The notes beneath the pieces were generated by a model. The model made no database searches. It was not told the DNA's origin and saw only the letters and a program-made list of their open reading frames with translations. 64,000 nt of DNA. Source: DASUBV01 sp963822485 (GTDB taxonomy: Bacteria; Actinomycetota; Actinomycetes; Streptosporangiales; Streptosporangiaceae). The position numbers and the translations under genes are program-made. The stretch spans positions 186,001-250,000 of the forward strand of contig CAWGHW010000007.1 of NCBI GenBank assembly GCA_963822485.1. Reading direction: 5' to 3'. Below are positions 35,958-45,648 of this stretch, one piece after another (the stretch's first letter is position 1; every line of letters starts with the position of its first letter).

Positions 35958-36205
35958 CCGGCTGACCGGGTGTTGCCCGCGGCCCGGCGGCGGTCCTTGA
36001 ATAGGGACTGCGGCCATGGTGCCCATGTCGTCCGTGCCATAACTCACCTGCTTCGCGCAGTGTCCCGGAGGCATGACGAAATGGCACCTCTTTGCTGCTC
36101 GGCTCGATCGCCTTTCCCGGCCTGCGCCATCACTAAATGCCGCCATTACCCATATTACCCATATTCATTTACCTAGGCCGGAAGTACAACAGACAAGGAG
36201 GCGGG

Positions 36206-38372
36206 ATGAAATCCGCCATTCGCTTTATTCGGCATGCCCGGATACTGCTGGCCCTGGCCGTTGCCACGCTGGCCGTGCCGCTCGTCGCGCTCGCCGGTAC
36301 CGCCCCGGCGTCCGCCCGGGCCGCCAGCGCATCGGGCGCGGTGCCGCATTTCCGGCACATCGCCGTCATCATGTTCGCCGACCATAGCTACTCGAACATT
36401 CTCGGCAACAAGTACGCGCCGACCTTCAACCGGCTGGCCAGGGACTACGGCCTGGCCACCCGCTACTACACGCCGTCTGACCCCGACGCGGCCGGGATCA
36501 TGGCGTTCCTGGCCGGCAACTCCTGCGGTGTCAGCGACGATGCGCCGTACTGGGACCAGCCCATCGACAAGCCGAGCCTGATCAGCCAGCTCGATAAGGC
36601 GCACCGGTCGTGGAAGGAATACGTACAGGACCTGCCGTACCCCGGTTACCTCGGCGACTGCTATCCCACGGTGTGCCAGGAGACCGACTCGCTGTACAAG
36701 CAGGAGAAGTTCAACCCGGTGCCGGACCTCACCTACGTGGCGGGCCACCCGGCCCAGGCGCGCCAGATGGCGCCGGCCTCGGAGCTGGCCAGCGATGCTC
36801 GCCGGGGACGGCTGCCGGCCTTCAGCTTCGTGGACACCAACGAGTGCGCCAATATGCACGGCGGGCCGCCCTGGTGCGAGGACAGCTCGAACCTGACCGG
36901 CCAGCCCGACGACAACAAGCTGGTCGCGGGCGGCGACGCCTACCTGCGGCAGGTCACCGGCGAGATCATGGCGGGACCGCAGTGGCGGCACGGCAACAAC
37001 GCGATCGTGATCACCGAGACGGAGGGCACGGGCAACACGGGCTGCTGCGACGCGAATCCCGGCACCGGGCAGGTCTTCACGGTCGTCGTCACCAGCCACG
37101 GGCCGCGGCACCTGAAGGACGCCACGCCGTTCAATCACTACTCACTGCTGGCGACGGTCGAGCACGCGTTCGGGCTCGGCTGCCTCCAGCACGCCTGCGA
37201 CACCCGGCACGTGGTGCCCATGGCCAGGCTGTTCGGGGCGCGATCCGACAAGCCGGAGAGCTTCCCCGGCAGCAACACCGCCGCCGCCGGGAAGCCCAGC
37301 CGCCCGGACGGCCGCGGCACCGGCTCCGGCCCGGCCAGCGGCATCTTCCCCGTGGTCGGTGCTGCCCACGCCCGATACCGGGACTAACGACAACGACCTG
37401 TGGTCGATATCCGGCCGCTCGCGGTCGGACATCTGGGCCGTCGGCTCGCTGCTGCCCAGCGCCAATGCCACCATCGTCCAGACCCTCGCGCTGCACTACA
37501 ACGGCAGCAAGTGGACGCGAGTCAGGACACCGGACCTGGGTCACGAGGCCAACTCGCTCTACGGGGTCGCGGCCCTGCCCGACGGGACAGCCTGGGCGAC
37601 CGGGATCTATACCCAGGCCTCCGGGCATGCCGCCGGGCGCTGGGCACTGCGGCCGGTGGGTCATCTGCGGCCGTGCCGGCGGCGGGCTGCCTACGGCGAG
37701 CGCGGACCCGTGGACACGGGACGGACACCGCTGGGGCACCACGCCGATCGCCGGGCTGAGCCCGTCGGCGCACGGCATCCTCAGCTCGGTGACCGCGGCC
37801 GGCGGCGACGGAGTCTGGGCGACCGGCCAGCTCTCCGGCGCTCGCTCCGACCGGCAGGTCGTCCTGCACCTCGTCCGCGACACCTGGATCACCGTGCCCG
37901 CCAGCCCCGTGCGCAGTGCGGCCGGCGCCGCTGATGCCTACCCGCAGGCCATCGCGGCCTCACCGCAGGGACTGTGGGTCGCGGGCCGCGACCGGTCGGG
38001 GGACCACGGCTTCCTGACCATGCTCGAGGGTCCCGGCGCCGACGGTCGCCTGCGTCAGCTGAGCACGCCGAACCCGACGCCGCAGGACAATTACCTGTGG
38101 GGGATCGCTCCGGTCGGCGGCGGCCAGCACGCCTGGGCGGTCGGCGACAGCGTTCCGGTCTCGACGGGCAACGCGGCCTCGCTGATCGAGTACGGCTCGG
38201 CGGCGGCGGCTGGCAGACGGTCCCCAGCCCGGATCCGGGCGCGCCCGGCGGCAACACGATCCTCGACGGGATCCTCGCGTTCAGCCCGGCTAACGTCTGG
38301 GCCGTCGGCACCTACGACGGCCAGGGCGGCATGCGCACGCTGATCATGCACTACGCGGGAGGCAAGCGGTAG
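36206..38372 (+). pseudogene. Secreted phosphoesterase-like domain fused to a beta-propeller, three frameshifts
   Basis: The ATG at 36206 follows AAGGAGGCGGG. A signal peptide (ILLALAVATLAVPLVALAGT, then APASARA) precedes a PF04185-like phosphoesterase domain of about 360 residues (HFRHIAVIMFADHSYSNILG ... PFNHYSLLATVEHAFGLGCL). The usual metal-binding Glu-Asn of this family is Ala-Asp here (FADHSY), so catalysis is doubtful. It then continues in other frames as propeller repeats: DLWSISGRSRSDIWAVGSLL, LSSVTAAGGDGVWATGQ, LWGIAPVGGGQHAWAVG, ILAFSPANVWAVGTY, like those in the protein at 7652-8890. Shifts are near 37360, between 37620 and 37700, and near 38205. Rejoined length about 720 residues. 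Confidence 0.75.
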
Positions 38373-38392
38373 CGCCCGGGGACATAGCGTGG

Positions 38393-39154
38393 TTACTCCA
38401 GGCTGCCGGGGATGCCCAGCGTCTGGCCGCCGTCGATCACGATGGTCTGGCCGGTGATGTAGGCCGCGTCGTCGGAGGCCAGGAACGCGACGCTGGCCGC
38501 GATGTCGGCCGGGTCGGCGAACCGGCCGAGCGGGATCGTCTTCAGGTAGGCCGGGGCCAGCTCGGGATCGTGGACGACCAGCGCCGCGAGCGGCGTGTCG
38601 GCGACGCCGGGGGCCACGCCGTTGACCCGGATGTGATGCTCGGCCAGGTCGATGGCCGCCGACCGGACCAGGGCCCAGACCGCCGCCTTGGTCACGTTGT
38701 AGACGGCGTGCGTCTGCTCGACGAACCACGCGTTGATTGACGAGGTGCACACGATGGCCCCGCCGCCTGACCCGACCATGGCCCGCGCGGCCTCGACCAC
38801 GCAGTGCATGGTGCCGTCGACGTTGACGGCCATGTGCCGGCGCCAGTGCTCGTCGGTCATGTCCAGCAGCGGCAGCGGGTCGGCGATGCCCGCGTGCGCG
38901 CACATCACGTCGATCCGGCCGAACTCACTGACGCAGGTTCGCACGGCCGCCTGGCAGTCAGCCCGGCTGGCCACGTCCCCGGCGACGGCAACGCAGTCCG
39001 GACCGAGGCCCGCGACGGCGGCCTCCAGCGCGGCCGCGTTGCGGTCCACGGCGACCACTCGCGCCCCCTCGGCCAGGAACCGGGTCGCGATGGCCAGTCC
39101 GATGCCCTGCGCGGCGCCGGTCACGACGACGCCCTTACCGGTAAACCGCGGCAC
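38393..39154 (-). CDS. SDR family oxidoreductase (sugar/polyol dehydrogenase-like)
   Basis: A 253-residue classical SDR: VVVTGAAQGIGLAIATRFLA, the acidic VVAVDRN after strand two (NAD preference), CTSSINAWF with the catalytic Ser, YNVTKAAV (Tyr-Lys), and the C-terminal ITGQTIVIDGGQTLGIPGSL. It is the last gene of the long minus-strand catabolic run after the permease. It may oxidise a sugar, lactol or hydroxy acid in that pathway. The exact step is unknown. Confidence 0.85.
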   Translation of the reverse strand: MPRFTGKGVVVTGAAQGIGLAIATRFLAEGARVVAVDRNAAALEAAVAGLGPDCVAVAGDVASRADCQAAVRTCVSEFGRIDVMCAHAGIADPLPLLDMTDEHWRRHMAVNVDGTMHCVVEAARAMVGSGGGAIVCTSSINAWFVEQTHAVYNVTKAAVWALVRSAAIDLAEHHIRVNGVAPGVADTPLAALVVHDPELAPAYLKTIPLGRFADPADIAASVAFLASDDAAYITGQTIVIDGGQTLGIPGSLE

Positions 39155-39235
39155 GTGCTCTCCCTCCGGTGCTCGACATACCCGTGCCGGGGGCGGGCCG
39201 GCCAGCCGGCTGGCCCGCCCCCGGACAGCACGGTC

Positions 39236-40747
39236 CTAGCGCTCGCCTTCCGGTGACGGCAGCTGGTCGTGGGCCAGCACGCGCTCCTCGACCGCGTGCT
39301 CGACCGCCTCGCCCATGGCGATGCCGGCCAGCGACAGGTCGTTCGCCCGTCGGCCCCGGTAGACCGCGAAGACCACCACGATGCCGACCGCGAGCCAGCC
39401 CAGCACGATGAACGGCGCGATCGAGACCGGCCAGGCCGGCAGCGGCACGACCGAGTAGTAGACCACGACCGCCAGCGCGATCGAGCCGATGGCCGGGACG
39501 ACGGCGTGCTTGAGCCAGCTGAACTCGGCGGGGTGCTCACGGCGGTAGAACACGTAGAGCCCGACGTTGGCCACGATGTAGACGAACGCCAGCGCGAAGG
39601 TAAACCACGTCCCGGTCACGTTGTAGACGTTCGCCACGCCGATGATCACGGGCAGGATCAGCCCGAGCACGATGTTGATGCCGGTCTGGGTGATCACGGC
39701 GTTGGTCGGGGTCTGGTTCCTCGGGTGCACCTTGAGCAGCCAGGACGGCAGCGCCTTGGCCCGGGCCATGCCGTACAGGAACCTGGTCGAGGCGTTCGTG
39801 CAGGCGATCGAGACGGCGATGGCCGAGTTGAACAGCGCGATCAGCACGATGATCCAGGCGCCGCCCCAGTACCGCTGGCCCAGGACGAAGGCCGGGAGCT
39901 GGGCGGAGCTGGCGAACGAGGTCAGCTTGCTGGTGCCCCAGCCGGTCGTCTGGCCCCACGAGACCAGGACCAGGAACACGCCCATGATGAGGATGGAGCC
40001 GAGCACCGCGCGCGGGACGGTCCGCTTCGGGTCGCGGCTCTCCTCGGCCAGCGGCGCCGCGGCGTCCCAGCCGGTGATCGCGAAGATCGCGAACACGACG
40101 CCCAGGAACAGGCCGTGCAGGTTGGAGCCGTGGAAGGAGTTGGAGACCCAGTGCAGGTTCACGCCTCCGGCACCCGGGCTGGCGAAGCCGTTGATGGCGA
40201 GCGCCAGCACGATCACCGCCTCCAGCACGCCGAGGACGATCATCAGGTTCACCGACAGCTCGATGCCGCGCCAGGCCGTGAAGGCCACGAAGAGGATCAG
40301 GAAGACCATGAACCACCACCACTCGAAGGTGATGTTGTACTCGGCCTTCAGCGCCGACTGCAGGGTGGAGCCCATGAACGACCCGACCTGCGCGATCACT
40401 ACCGGGTAGAACAGCAGGTACACCCAGGCGACCAGGAAGCCCCACCGCCCGCCGATCGAGCGGGACACGAAGGTGTAGTAGCTGCCGGTTGAGGACAGGT
40501 GCTTGCTGAACTGCATGAGCGTGTAGCCGAGCAGCAGCGCGATGATGAACGCGCCGAGGTAGGCCATCGGCGCGCTGACCCCGGCGTTGAGCACGATGAA
40601 CGGGACCGTGAACATGCCGGCGATGGCCGGGGCGATGCTGGTGACGCTCTGCATGAGGACGCCGGGGAGCCTGATGGCGCCGGTTTTCAGGCCAGGGCTG
40701 GCCTCCGCCGGCGGGCTGACGTCCGCGGGGCCCGTGGACTGGGTCAT
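39236..40747 (-). CDS. APC family permease
   Basis: A 503-residue transporter with about twelve helices. The start GAIRLPGVLMQSVTSIAPAI and GYTLMQFSKHLSSTGSYYTF are typical of the amino acid-polyamine-organocation superfamily. Its ATG overlaps the LsrF-like stop (ATGA), placing it in the Lsr-like operon, where it is the only transporter and so the likely importer. Members usually carry amino acids or amines, which makes its role beside sugar-type enzymes noteworthy. Confidence 0.88.
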   Translation of the reverse strand: MTQSTGPADVSPPAEASPGLKTGAIRLPGVLMQSVTSIAPAIAGMFTVPFIVLNAGVSAPMAYLGAFIIALLLGYTLMQFSKHLSSTGSYYTFVSRSIGGRWGFLVAWVYLLFYPVVIAQVGSFMGSTLQSALKAEYNITFEWWWFMVFLILFVAFTAWRGIELSVNLMIVLGVLEAVIVLALAINGFASPGAGGVNLHWVSNSFHGSNLHGLFLGVVFAIFAITGWDAAAPLAEESRDPKRTVPRAVLGSILIMGVFLVLVSWGQTTGWGTSKLTSFASSAQLPAFVLGQRYWGGAWIIVLIALFNSAIAVSIACTNASTRFLYGMARAKALPSWLLKVHPRNQTPTNAVITQTGINIVLGLILPVIIGVANVYNVTGTWFTFALAFVYIVANVGLYVFYRREHPAEFSWLKHAVVPAIGSIALAVVVYYSVVPLPAWPVSIAPFIVLGWLAVGIVVVFAVYRGRRANDLSLAGIAMGEAVEHAVEERVLAHDQLPSPEGER

Positions 40748-41700
40748 GGTCTTGCCTCCTTGGTTACCGAGGCCGACGCCTCAGCTGCCTGCATGGCCGG
40801 CCGCACGAACTCCTCGTAGGCGTGCTCCGGCTTGGCCGATTCGTGCACCACGGCGCGAATGGCGCGGATCATCGCGACCGGGTGGTCGCTCTGGAAGATG
40901 TTGCGGCCCATGTCGACGCCGGCCGCGCCGCCGTCGATGGCCTGGTAGGCCATGACGAGGGCGTCACGCTCGGGCAGCTTCTTGCCGCCCGCCATCACCA
41001 CCGGCACCGGGCAGCCGGCCGTCACGGTGTCGAAGTCCTCGGCGCAGTAATAGGTCTTGACCACCTGCGCTCCCAGCTCGGCGCAGATCCGGACGGCCAG
41101 CCGCAGGTACCGGGCGTCCCTGGTGAGCTCGCGACCGACCGCGGTCACCGCCAGGACGGGGATGCCGGCGCGCTGGCCCTCGTCGACCAGCTGAGTCATG
41201 TTGGCGACCGACTGGGTCTCGAACTCGCCGCCGATGAAGACCTGAACGGCGACGGCGGCGGCATTGAGGCGGACCGCGTCGTCCATGGCCACCGCGACCC
41301 GCTCGTTGGACATCTCGCGCAGCACGCTCGGGCCGCCGCTGGCCCGCAGCACGATCGGCGTCCCGGAGGTCGGCGGGATGGTCGAGCGGACCATGCCGCG
41401 CGTGGTCATCAGCGCGTCGGCGAACGGCAGCAGCGGCACGATCGACAGGTCGACCCGCTCCAGTCCGGTCGTGGGGCCCTGGAAGTAGCCGTGGTCGATG
41501 GCCAGCATGACGGTCCGGCTGGTGGCCGGCGCGAACACCCGGGCCAGCCGGCTCTGCATGCCCCAGTCCAGCGCGCCGGCCCCCTTGAGCTTGTTGACCA
41601 GGGGCGCGGCGGCCAGCTGGGACCGGAACCGGGCGCCGCCGGAGTTATCGGCGGATTTATCTACGGATTTATCTACGGAGTGATCGTCAGCATCAGGCAT
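40744..41700 (-). CDS. lsrF: LsrF-like class I aldolase/thiolase
   Basis: A 318-residue protein very close to E. coli LsrF, the 3-hydroxy-5-phosphonooxypentane-2,4-dione thiolase that ends AI-2 breakdown: GALDWGMQSRL, VMLAIDHGYFQGPTTGLER, VVKTYYCAEDF with the Schiff-base Lys (about residue 215), AGCPVPVVMAGGKKLPER and GVDMGRNIFQSDHPVAMI. The first 22 residues are a SVDK-type repeat leader absent from LsrF. It lies between the LsrK-like kinase and the APC permease. LsrF itself uses acetyl transfer to CoA; the substrate here is unproven. Confidence 0.88.
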   Translation of the reverse strand: MPDADDHSVDKSVDKSADNSGGARFRSQLAAAPLVNKLKGAGALDWGMQSRLARVFAPATSRTVMLAIDHGYFQGPTTGLERVDLSIVPLLPFADALMTTRGMVRSTIPPTSGTPIVLRASGGPSVLREMSNERVAVAMDDAVRLNAAAVAVQVFIGGEFETQSVANMTQLVDEGQRAGIPVLAVTAVGRELTRDARYLRLAVRICAELGAQVVKTYYCAEDFDTVTAGCPVPVVMAGGKKLPERDALVMAYQAIDGGAAGVDMGRNIFQSDHPVAMIRAIRAVVHESAKPEHAYEEFVRPAMQAAEASASVTKEARP

Positions 41701-41721
41701 CTGGTCCGTACCTCCTGGGTG

Positions 41722-43279
41722 CTAGGCGCCTGCGGCCCGCCAGAGCGGGCTGAGCAGGCCGTCGTCCGACATCGCGAGCATCCGCCGGTACACCTCGCGC
41801 CACGTCGCGTACCGCTCGTCGAACACCGTGACCGCGGCCGGGTCGGGTTCATAGGTCCGGGCCCGGGGCCGCAGGTCGGACTCCAGGTCGGACAGGCTGG
41901 CGTAGATCCCGGCGCCGGTCCCCGCGCAGATCGCGGCGCCGAGCGCGCTGCTCTCGGTGACCGCCGGGACCTGCACCGGCACGCCGAGGACGTCGGCGAT
42001 GATCTGCGGCCACAGCGTGCCCTTGGCCGCGCCGCCGGTGAACGTCGAGCTCGCTGAAGCTGATGCCGGTCAGCTCGGTGATGATGTCGCGGTGGCCGCG
42101 GGCGACGTAGGCGGCCGCCTCCTCGATCGCCCGCACGCAGGCCGCCTGGCCCGAGCCCGGCCGCTGGGCGCCGAGATCAAGCTGGAGGAACGACGGGCTG
42201 GCGTGGGTCCAGCGCCGGGCGTTCATGACGTTGGACAGGATCGCCAGCACCGCCCCCGGCGGCGCCTGCGCGGCCGCCTCCTCCATGACGACGTAGGGAT
42301 CCACGCCGCGGCGGCGGGCCTGTTCGACCTCGGCGGCGCAGAACGCGTCGCGGAACCAGCGCATGCTCATCCCGCAGTAGAAGCCGATCCCCTCCAGCAT
42401 CCACTGATCCGGCCGGACGTGGCACAGCGTCCGCAGCCGGATCTGCGGGTCGATGAGCGGCCGGTCGAGCAGGATGGTGTTCTGCCAGAACGTTCCGGCC
42501 ACGACCGTGTACTCGCCCGGCCTGGCGCCGGCCCCGAGCAGCCCGAGCTGCGTGTCGGCGCCGCCCGCGACGACCGGCGTGCCGGGCCGCAGGCCCGTCT
42601 GCCCGGCGGCGGCCGCGGTCACCGTGCCGATCACGGTGCCGGGGTCGTGCACCGGCGGGAGCACGCTGGCCGGCAGGCCGCTGAGCGCGGCGATCTCGTC
42701 CGACCACGTCCGGTCGGCCAGGCTGAACATCCCGGAACTCGACCCGCAGGACGGCTCGGTGGCCAGCACGCCGGACAGCCGGGTCGCGATCCAGTCGCTG
42801 AGCATGCCCAGGCCGCTGGTCCGGGCCAGGATGTCCGGCCGGTGCCGGGCCAGCCAGCGCAGCCGGGCCGGCGTGGTGATCGCCACCCAGTCGCCGCCGA
42901 GCGCGTAGATGCGATCGGCCGCGCCCTCGCGGATCAGGTCGACGGCCTCCTGGCCCGAGCGGGAGTCGACGTTCGGGCAGGCCCAGATCTCCCGGCCCGC
43001 CGCGTCGTAGAGCACGATGCCCTCGCGCATGCTGGTCGCCGCCACGGCGCGGACGCTGTCGCCGGTCGCTCCCGCGGCCGCGAGCGCGTCCCGCACGCAG
43101 GCGGCGATCGCGAGCCAGTTGGCGTCGACGTCGAAGTCCTGGCCGCCCGGCACGTCCGGCGGCTCGCGGTGCACCCACTCGCGCAGGCTCGCGGCGACCT
43201 GCTCGCCCTTCTCGGTGAACAGCACGGCCCGGCAGCTGCCGGTACCCGCGTCGATGGCCAGCAGGTAACTGCCGCTCAT
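41722..43279 (-). pseudogene. lsrK: LsrK-like FGGY carbohydrate kinase, frameshifted
   Basis: Rejoined it has about 518 residues, close to the 530 of E. coli LsrK, and shares its sequence throughout: LLAIDAGTGSCRAVLF (ATP loop), SMREGIVLYDAAGREIWACP then NVDSRS, PVVAGGADTQLGLLG, TFWQNTILLDRP, GMSMRWFRDAFCAAE, and in the second frame TFTGGAAKGTLWPQIIADVL and PAVTESSALGAAICAGTGAG. The shift is at about 42047, after ISFSEL. LsrK phosphorylates the AI-2 precursor DPD. The match is family-level strong, but the substrate here is inferred. Confidence 0.85.
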
Positions 43280-43342
43280 GGCTGTCCCCCGGAAAGGCGC
43301 TCATGGCTGTCCCCCGGAAAGGCGCTCATGGCTGTCCGCCGG
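43274..43342 (-). repeat. 25-base tandem repeat duplicating a start/stop junction
   Basis: GCTCATGGCTGTCCCCCGGAAAGGC occurs at 43274-43298 and 43299-43323, and a third partial copy begins at 43324. Each copy carries, on the minus strand, a ribosome-site-like CCGGGGGACA and an ATG (43279, 43304, 43329). The third ATG overlaps the dehydrogenase stop as ATGA, while the first starts the LsrK-like kinase. As 25 is not a multiple of three, the three ATGs are in different frames. Confidence 0.8.
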
Positions 43343-44399
43343 AGAAGACCTGTCCGCCGAAGACCTCGGGGTTGACCACCGCGGCCGGGCGCCGCCCCGC
43401 GATGAGGTCAGCGACGGCCGCCGCGGCCAGCCGGGCACCGCGCGCGAGCGTCTCGCTGGTGGCGCCGCCGAGGTGCGGGGTCATGAACACCTGCGGCAGG
43501 TCAAGCAGCGGATGCCGGGCGCCCGCGGCGGGCGGCTCCACCACGTCGAGGGCGGCGCCGGCCAGCTGCCCGCGGCGCAGCGCGTCGGCCAGCTCGCCCT
43601 CGTCGACCAGCGACTCGCGTGCGGTGTTGATGAAGCTCGCGCCGGGTTTCATCAGCGCGAAGGCCTTGGCGCCGAACAGGTGCCGGTTGGCGGCGGTGGC
43701 CCGTGCGTGCACCGAGACGATGTCGGACTCGGCCAGCAGCTCCTCGAAGCCGACCAGGGTCACCGCGTCGGGCCGGACCGCGGGCGGCAGCGGATCGTGG
43801 GCGAGCACGGTGAAGCCGAGGGCCGCGGCCCGGATCGCCGCCTGCCGGCCGACGTGACCGAGGCCGACCAGGCCGAGCACCGTTCCGGGGGCCTCGGTGC
43901 CGAAGAACTCCCCGCCCTCGAACGTCGATTCCGCGAGCCTGCCGCCATCGGCGATGAACCGGCTGGCCCGCGGCAGCCCGCGGATGAGCATGAGCGCGAA
44001 CGCGATGGTCAGCTCGGCCACCGCCTCGGCGTTCTTGCCGGGCGTGCTGACCACCGGGATGCCCCGCTCGCTCGCCGCGTCGACGTCGACGTTGACCGGT
44101 CCGCCGCGGGCACAGCAGACCAGGCGCAGCCCGGGCGCGTCCAGGACCTCGGCGCTCACCGGGGCGCCGTGGCACACCAGCACCTCGTGGCCCGCGGCGG
44201 CGCGCGCGACCTGCGCCGGGTCGCCGGCGTACTCGCGCAGCCGCCGCTCCGACGCGGTCCGGGCGGGCTCGGCGTCGGTCCGGGTGATCTGCAGCTCGGT
44301 GATCGTCACGGCGTCGCCGAGGCGGGCCAGGGCCGCGGCGAAGCTGGCGGCCGGCATGTACGGGTCGCCGACGGCCAGCACGCGCACGGGCGGGTTCAT
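43326..44399 (-). CDS. D-isomer-specific 2-hydroxyacid dehydrogenase
   Basis: A 357-residue protein with the NAD-binding core GTVLGLVGLGHVGRQAAIRA, VLAHDP, then KPGASFINTARESLVDEGEL (catalytic Arg), VVEPP, and HLGGATSET with the catalytic His. It converts a 2-hydroxy acid and its 2-oxo acid, like phosphoglycerate or phosphoerythronate dehydrogenases. It lies between the VOC gene and the LsrK-like gene; its stop lies in the third copy of a 25-base repeat. Confidence 0.88.
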   Translation of the reverse strand: MNPPVRVLAVGDPYMPAASFAAALARLGDAVTITELQITRTDAEPARTASERRLREYAGDPAQVARAAAGHEVLVCHGAPVSAEVLDAPGLRLVCCARGGPVNVDVDAASERGIPVVSTPGKNAEAVAELTIAFALMLIRGLPRASRFIADGGRLAESTFEGGEFFGTEAPGTVLGLVGLGHVGRQAAIRAAALGFTVLAHDPLPPAVRPDAVTLVGFEELLAESDIVSVHARATAANRHLFGAKAFALMKPGASFINTARESLVDEGELADALRRGQLAGAALDVVEPPAAGARHPLLDLPQVFMTPHLGGATSETLARGARLAAAAVADLIAGRRPAAVVNPEVFGGQVFSGGQP

Positions 44400-44431
44400 G
44401 GTCACGGGCAGCTCAGTCCCGGGCAGCTCAG

Positions 44432-44959
44432 TCACGGGTAGATGTAGCTCGGCTTCAGCTCGATGGCGTGGCCGTTGCCCGACTCCAGGACCCACTTGAT
44501 GATCGGGCCGGTGTCCAGGTAGTAGAACTCGATCGTGTCGCCGATCCGGCCGCTCATGAGGACATCGGCGCCGCGCTCGCGCCAGTGCCCCTTGAGCGCC
44601 TCACTGTCGTCGTCGTTGTGCTTCATGCACGCGATGTGCTGCACGCCCTCGCCGAAGGTGTCCAGGTACTCCTGGTAGATGCTCGGGCCGCTGACCGGCT
44701 GGATGAGCTCGAAGCCGAGCCCGTCGACCTTGGTCTCGGCGCCGATCATCCGGTACTCGACGGGCTCGCCGCGGACCATCGTGTCGTGCAGGAGCGGTGG
44801 CTTGTAGTCGAAGACGCTCCAGGGTCCCCAGCCGAGGTTCTCGGTGTAGGCCTTGAGCGACGCTTCCATGTCCCGGACCACGATCGCGATCTGGGAGATC
44901 GTCATCGGGGTCGGCGGGGTGATGATGCGGCCGGCGGATCCGGCAGCGGACTCGGTCAT
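44432..44959 (-). CDS. VOC superfamily protein
   Basis: A 175-residue protein with two VOC halves: ISQIAIVVRDMEASLKAYTE, WSVFDYKPPLLHDTM, FELIQPVSGPSIYQEYLDTF, and GVQHIACMKHN with the metal-ligand-type His, ending in EFYYLDTG. The family includes glyoxalases, epimerases and dioxygenases that use a divalent metal. Its ATG shares a base with the stop of the epimerase gene, so it is coupled in the Lsr-like operon. It might isomerise or cleave the pathway intermediate in place of LsrG, which is absent; this is a guess. Confidence 0.8.
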   Translation of the reverse strand: MTESAAGSAGRIITPPTPMTISQIAIVVRDMEASLKAYTENLGWGPWSVFDYKPPLLHDTMVRGEPVEYRMIGAETKVDGLGFELIQPVSGPSIYQEYLDTFGEGVQHIACMKHNDDDSEALKGHWRERGADVLMSGRIGDTIEFYYLDTGPIIKWVLESGNGHAIELKPSYIYP

Positions 44960-45648
44960 CAGGTGCCTCCTAGTGCCGTGAGCATGGCGGACAGGTTCCC
45001 GGCCGGATCGCGGCCGTCGAAGATGGCGCTGCCGCTGACCACGAGGTCGGCGCCCCAGCTAGCGACCTGCGCGGCGTTGCGCAGCGTGACACCGCCGTCG
45101 ACGCCGACCAGGACGGGGTGGTCCGCGCCGGCCACCAGGGCGCGCACGGCGGCGACGCGACGGGCGGTGGCGGGCGCGGGCGCCTGCCCCGGCCAGCCCG
45201 GGTTCACCGCCAGCACCAGCACCAGGTCGACGAGGTCAAGGACCGGCTCGATCACGCTCAGCGGCGTTCCGGGGTTCAGCGCGTAGCCGCGGATGACCGG
45301 ACGGACCTCGGCGGACAGCGCGGTCAGCTCGCTGAGCACCCGGTGCGGATGCCGGCTGGCCTCCGCGTGCACCGTCACGATCGCGGCGCCGGCCGCGACC
45401 ACCTCGGGCAGGAAGCGCGCGGGCTCGTCCACCAGGAGATGGGCGTCGACGGGCACGCCGGCCGACGCGGCCGCGGCGATGACCGCCGGGCCGACGGTGA
45501 GCTGCGGGCAGAAGCTGCCGTCCATGACGTCGACATGCGCGTACTCGGCGCGGCCGCGAAGCAGCTCAAGCTCGGCGCCGAGCCGGGTCAGGTCCGCGGT
45601 CAGGATCCCGACCGACAGTCGCGGCGGGGCAGCGGTGGCCACTGTCAT
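44959..45648 (-). CDS. Ribulose-phosphate 3-epimerase family protein
   Basis: A 229-residue TIM barrel: SVGILTADLTRLGAELELL, AHVDVMDGSFCPQLTVGP with the metal-binding His-Asp, VDAHLLVDEP, VTVHAEAS, GYALNPGTPLSVI, VLVLAVNPGWPGQ and VGVDGGVT. It lacks the SIL(S/A) opening of housekeeping Rpe (GIL-TADL instead), which points to a specialised sugar-phosphate epimerase of the pathway. It overlaps the DUF4432 gene by four bases. Confidence 0.85.
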   Translation of the reverse strand: MTVATAAPPRLSVGILTADLTRLGAELELLRGRAEYAHVDVMDGSFCPQLTVGPAVIAAAASAGVPVDAHLLVDEPARFLPEVVAAGAAIVTVHAEASRHPHRVLSELTALSAEVRPVIRGYALNPGTPLSVIEPVLDLVDLVLVLAVNPGWPGQAPAPATARRVAAVRALVAGADHPVLVGVDGGVTLRNAAQVASWGADLVVSGSAIFDGRDPAGNLSAMLTALGGT

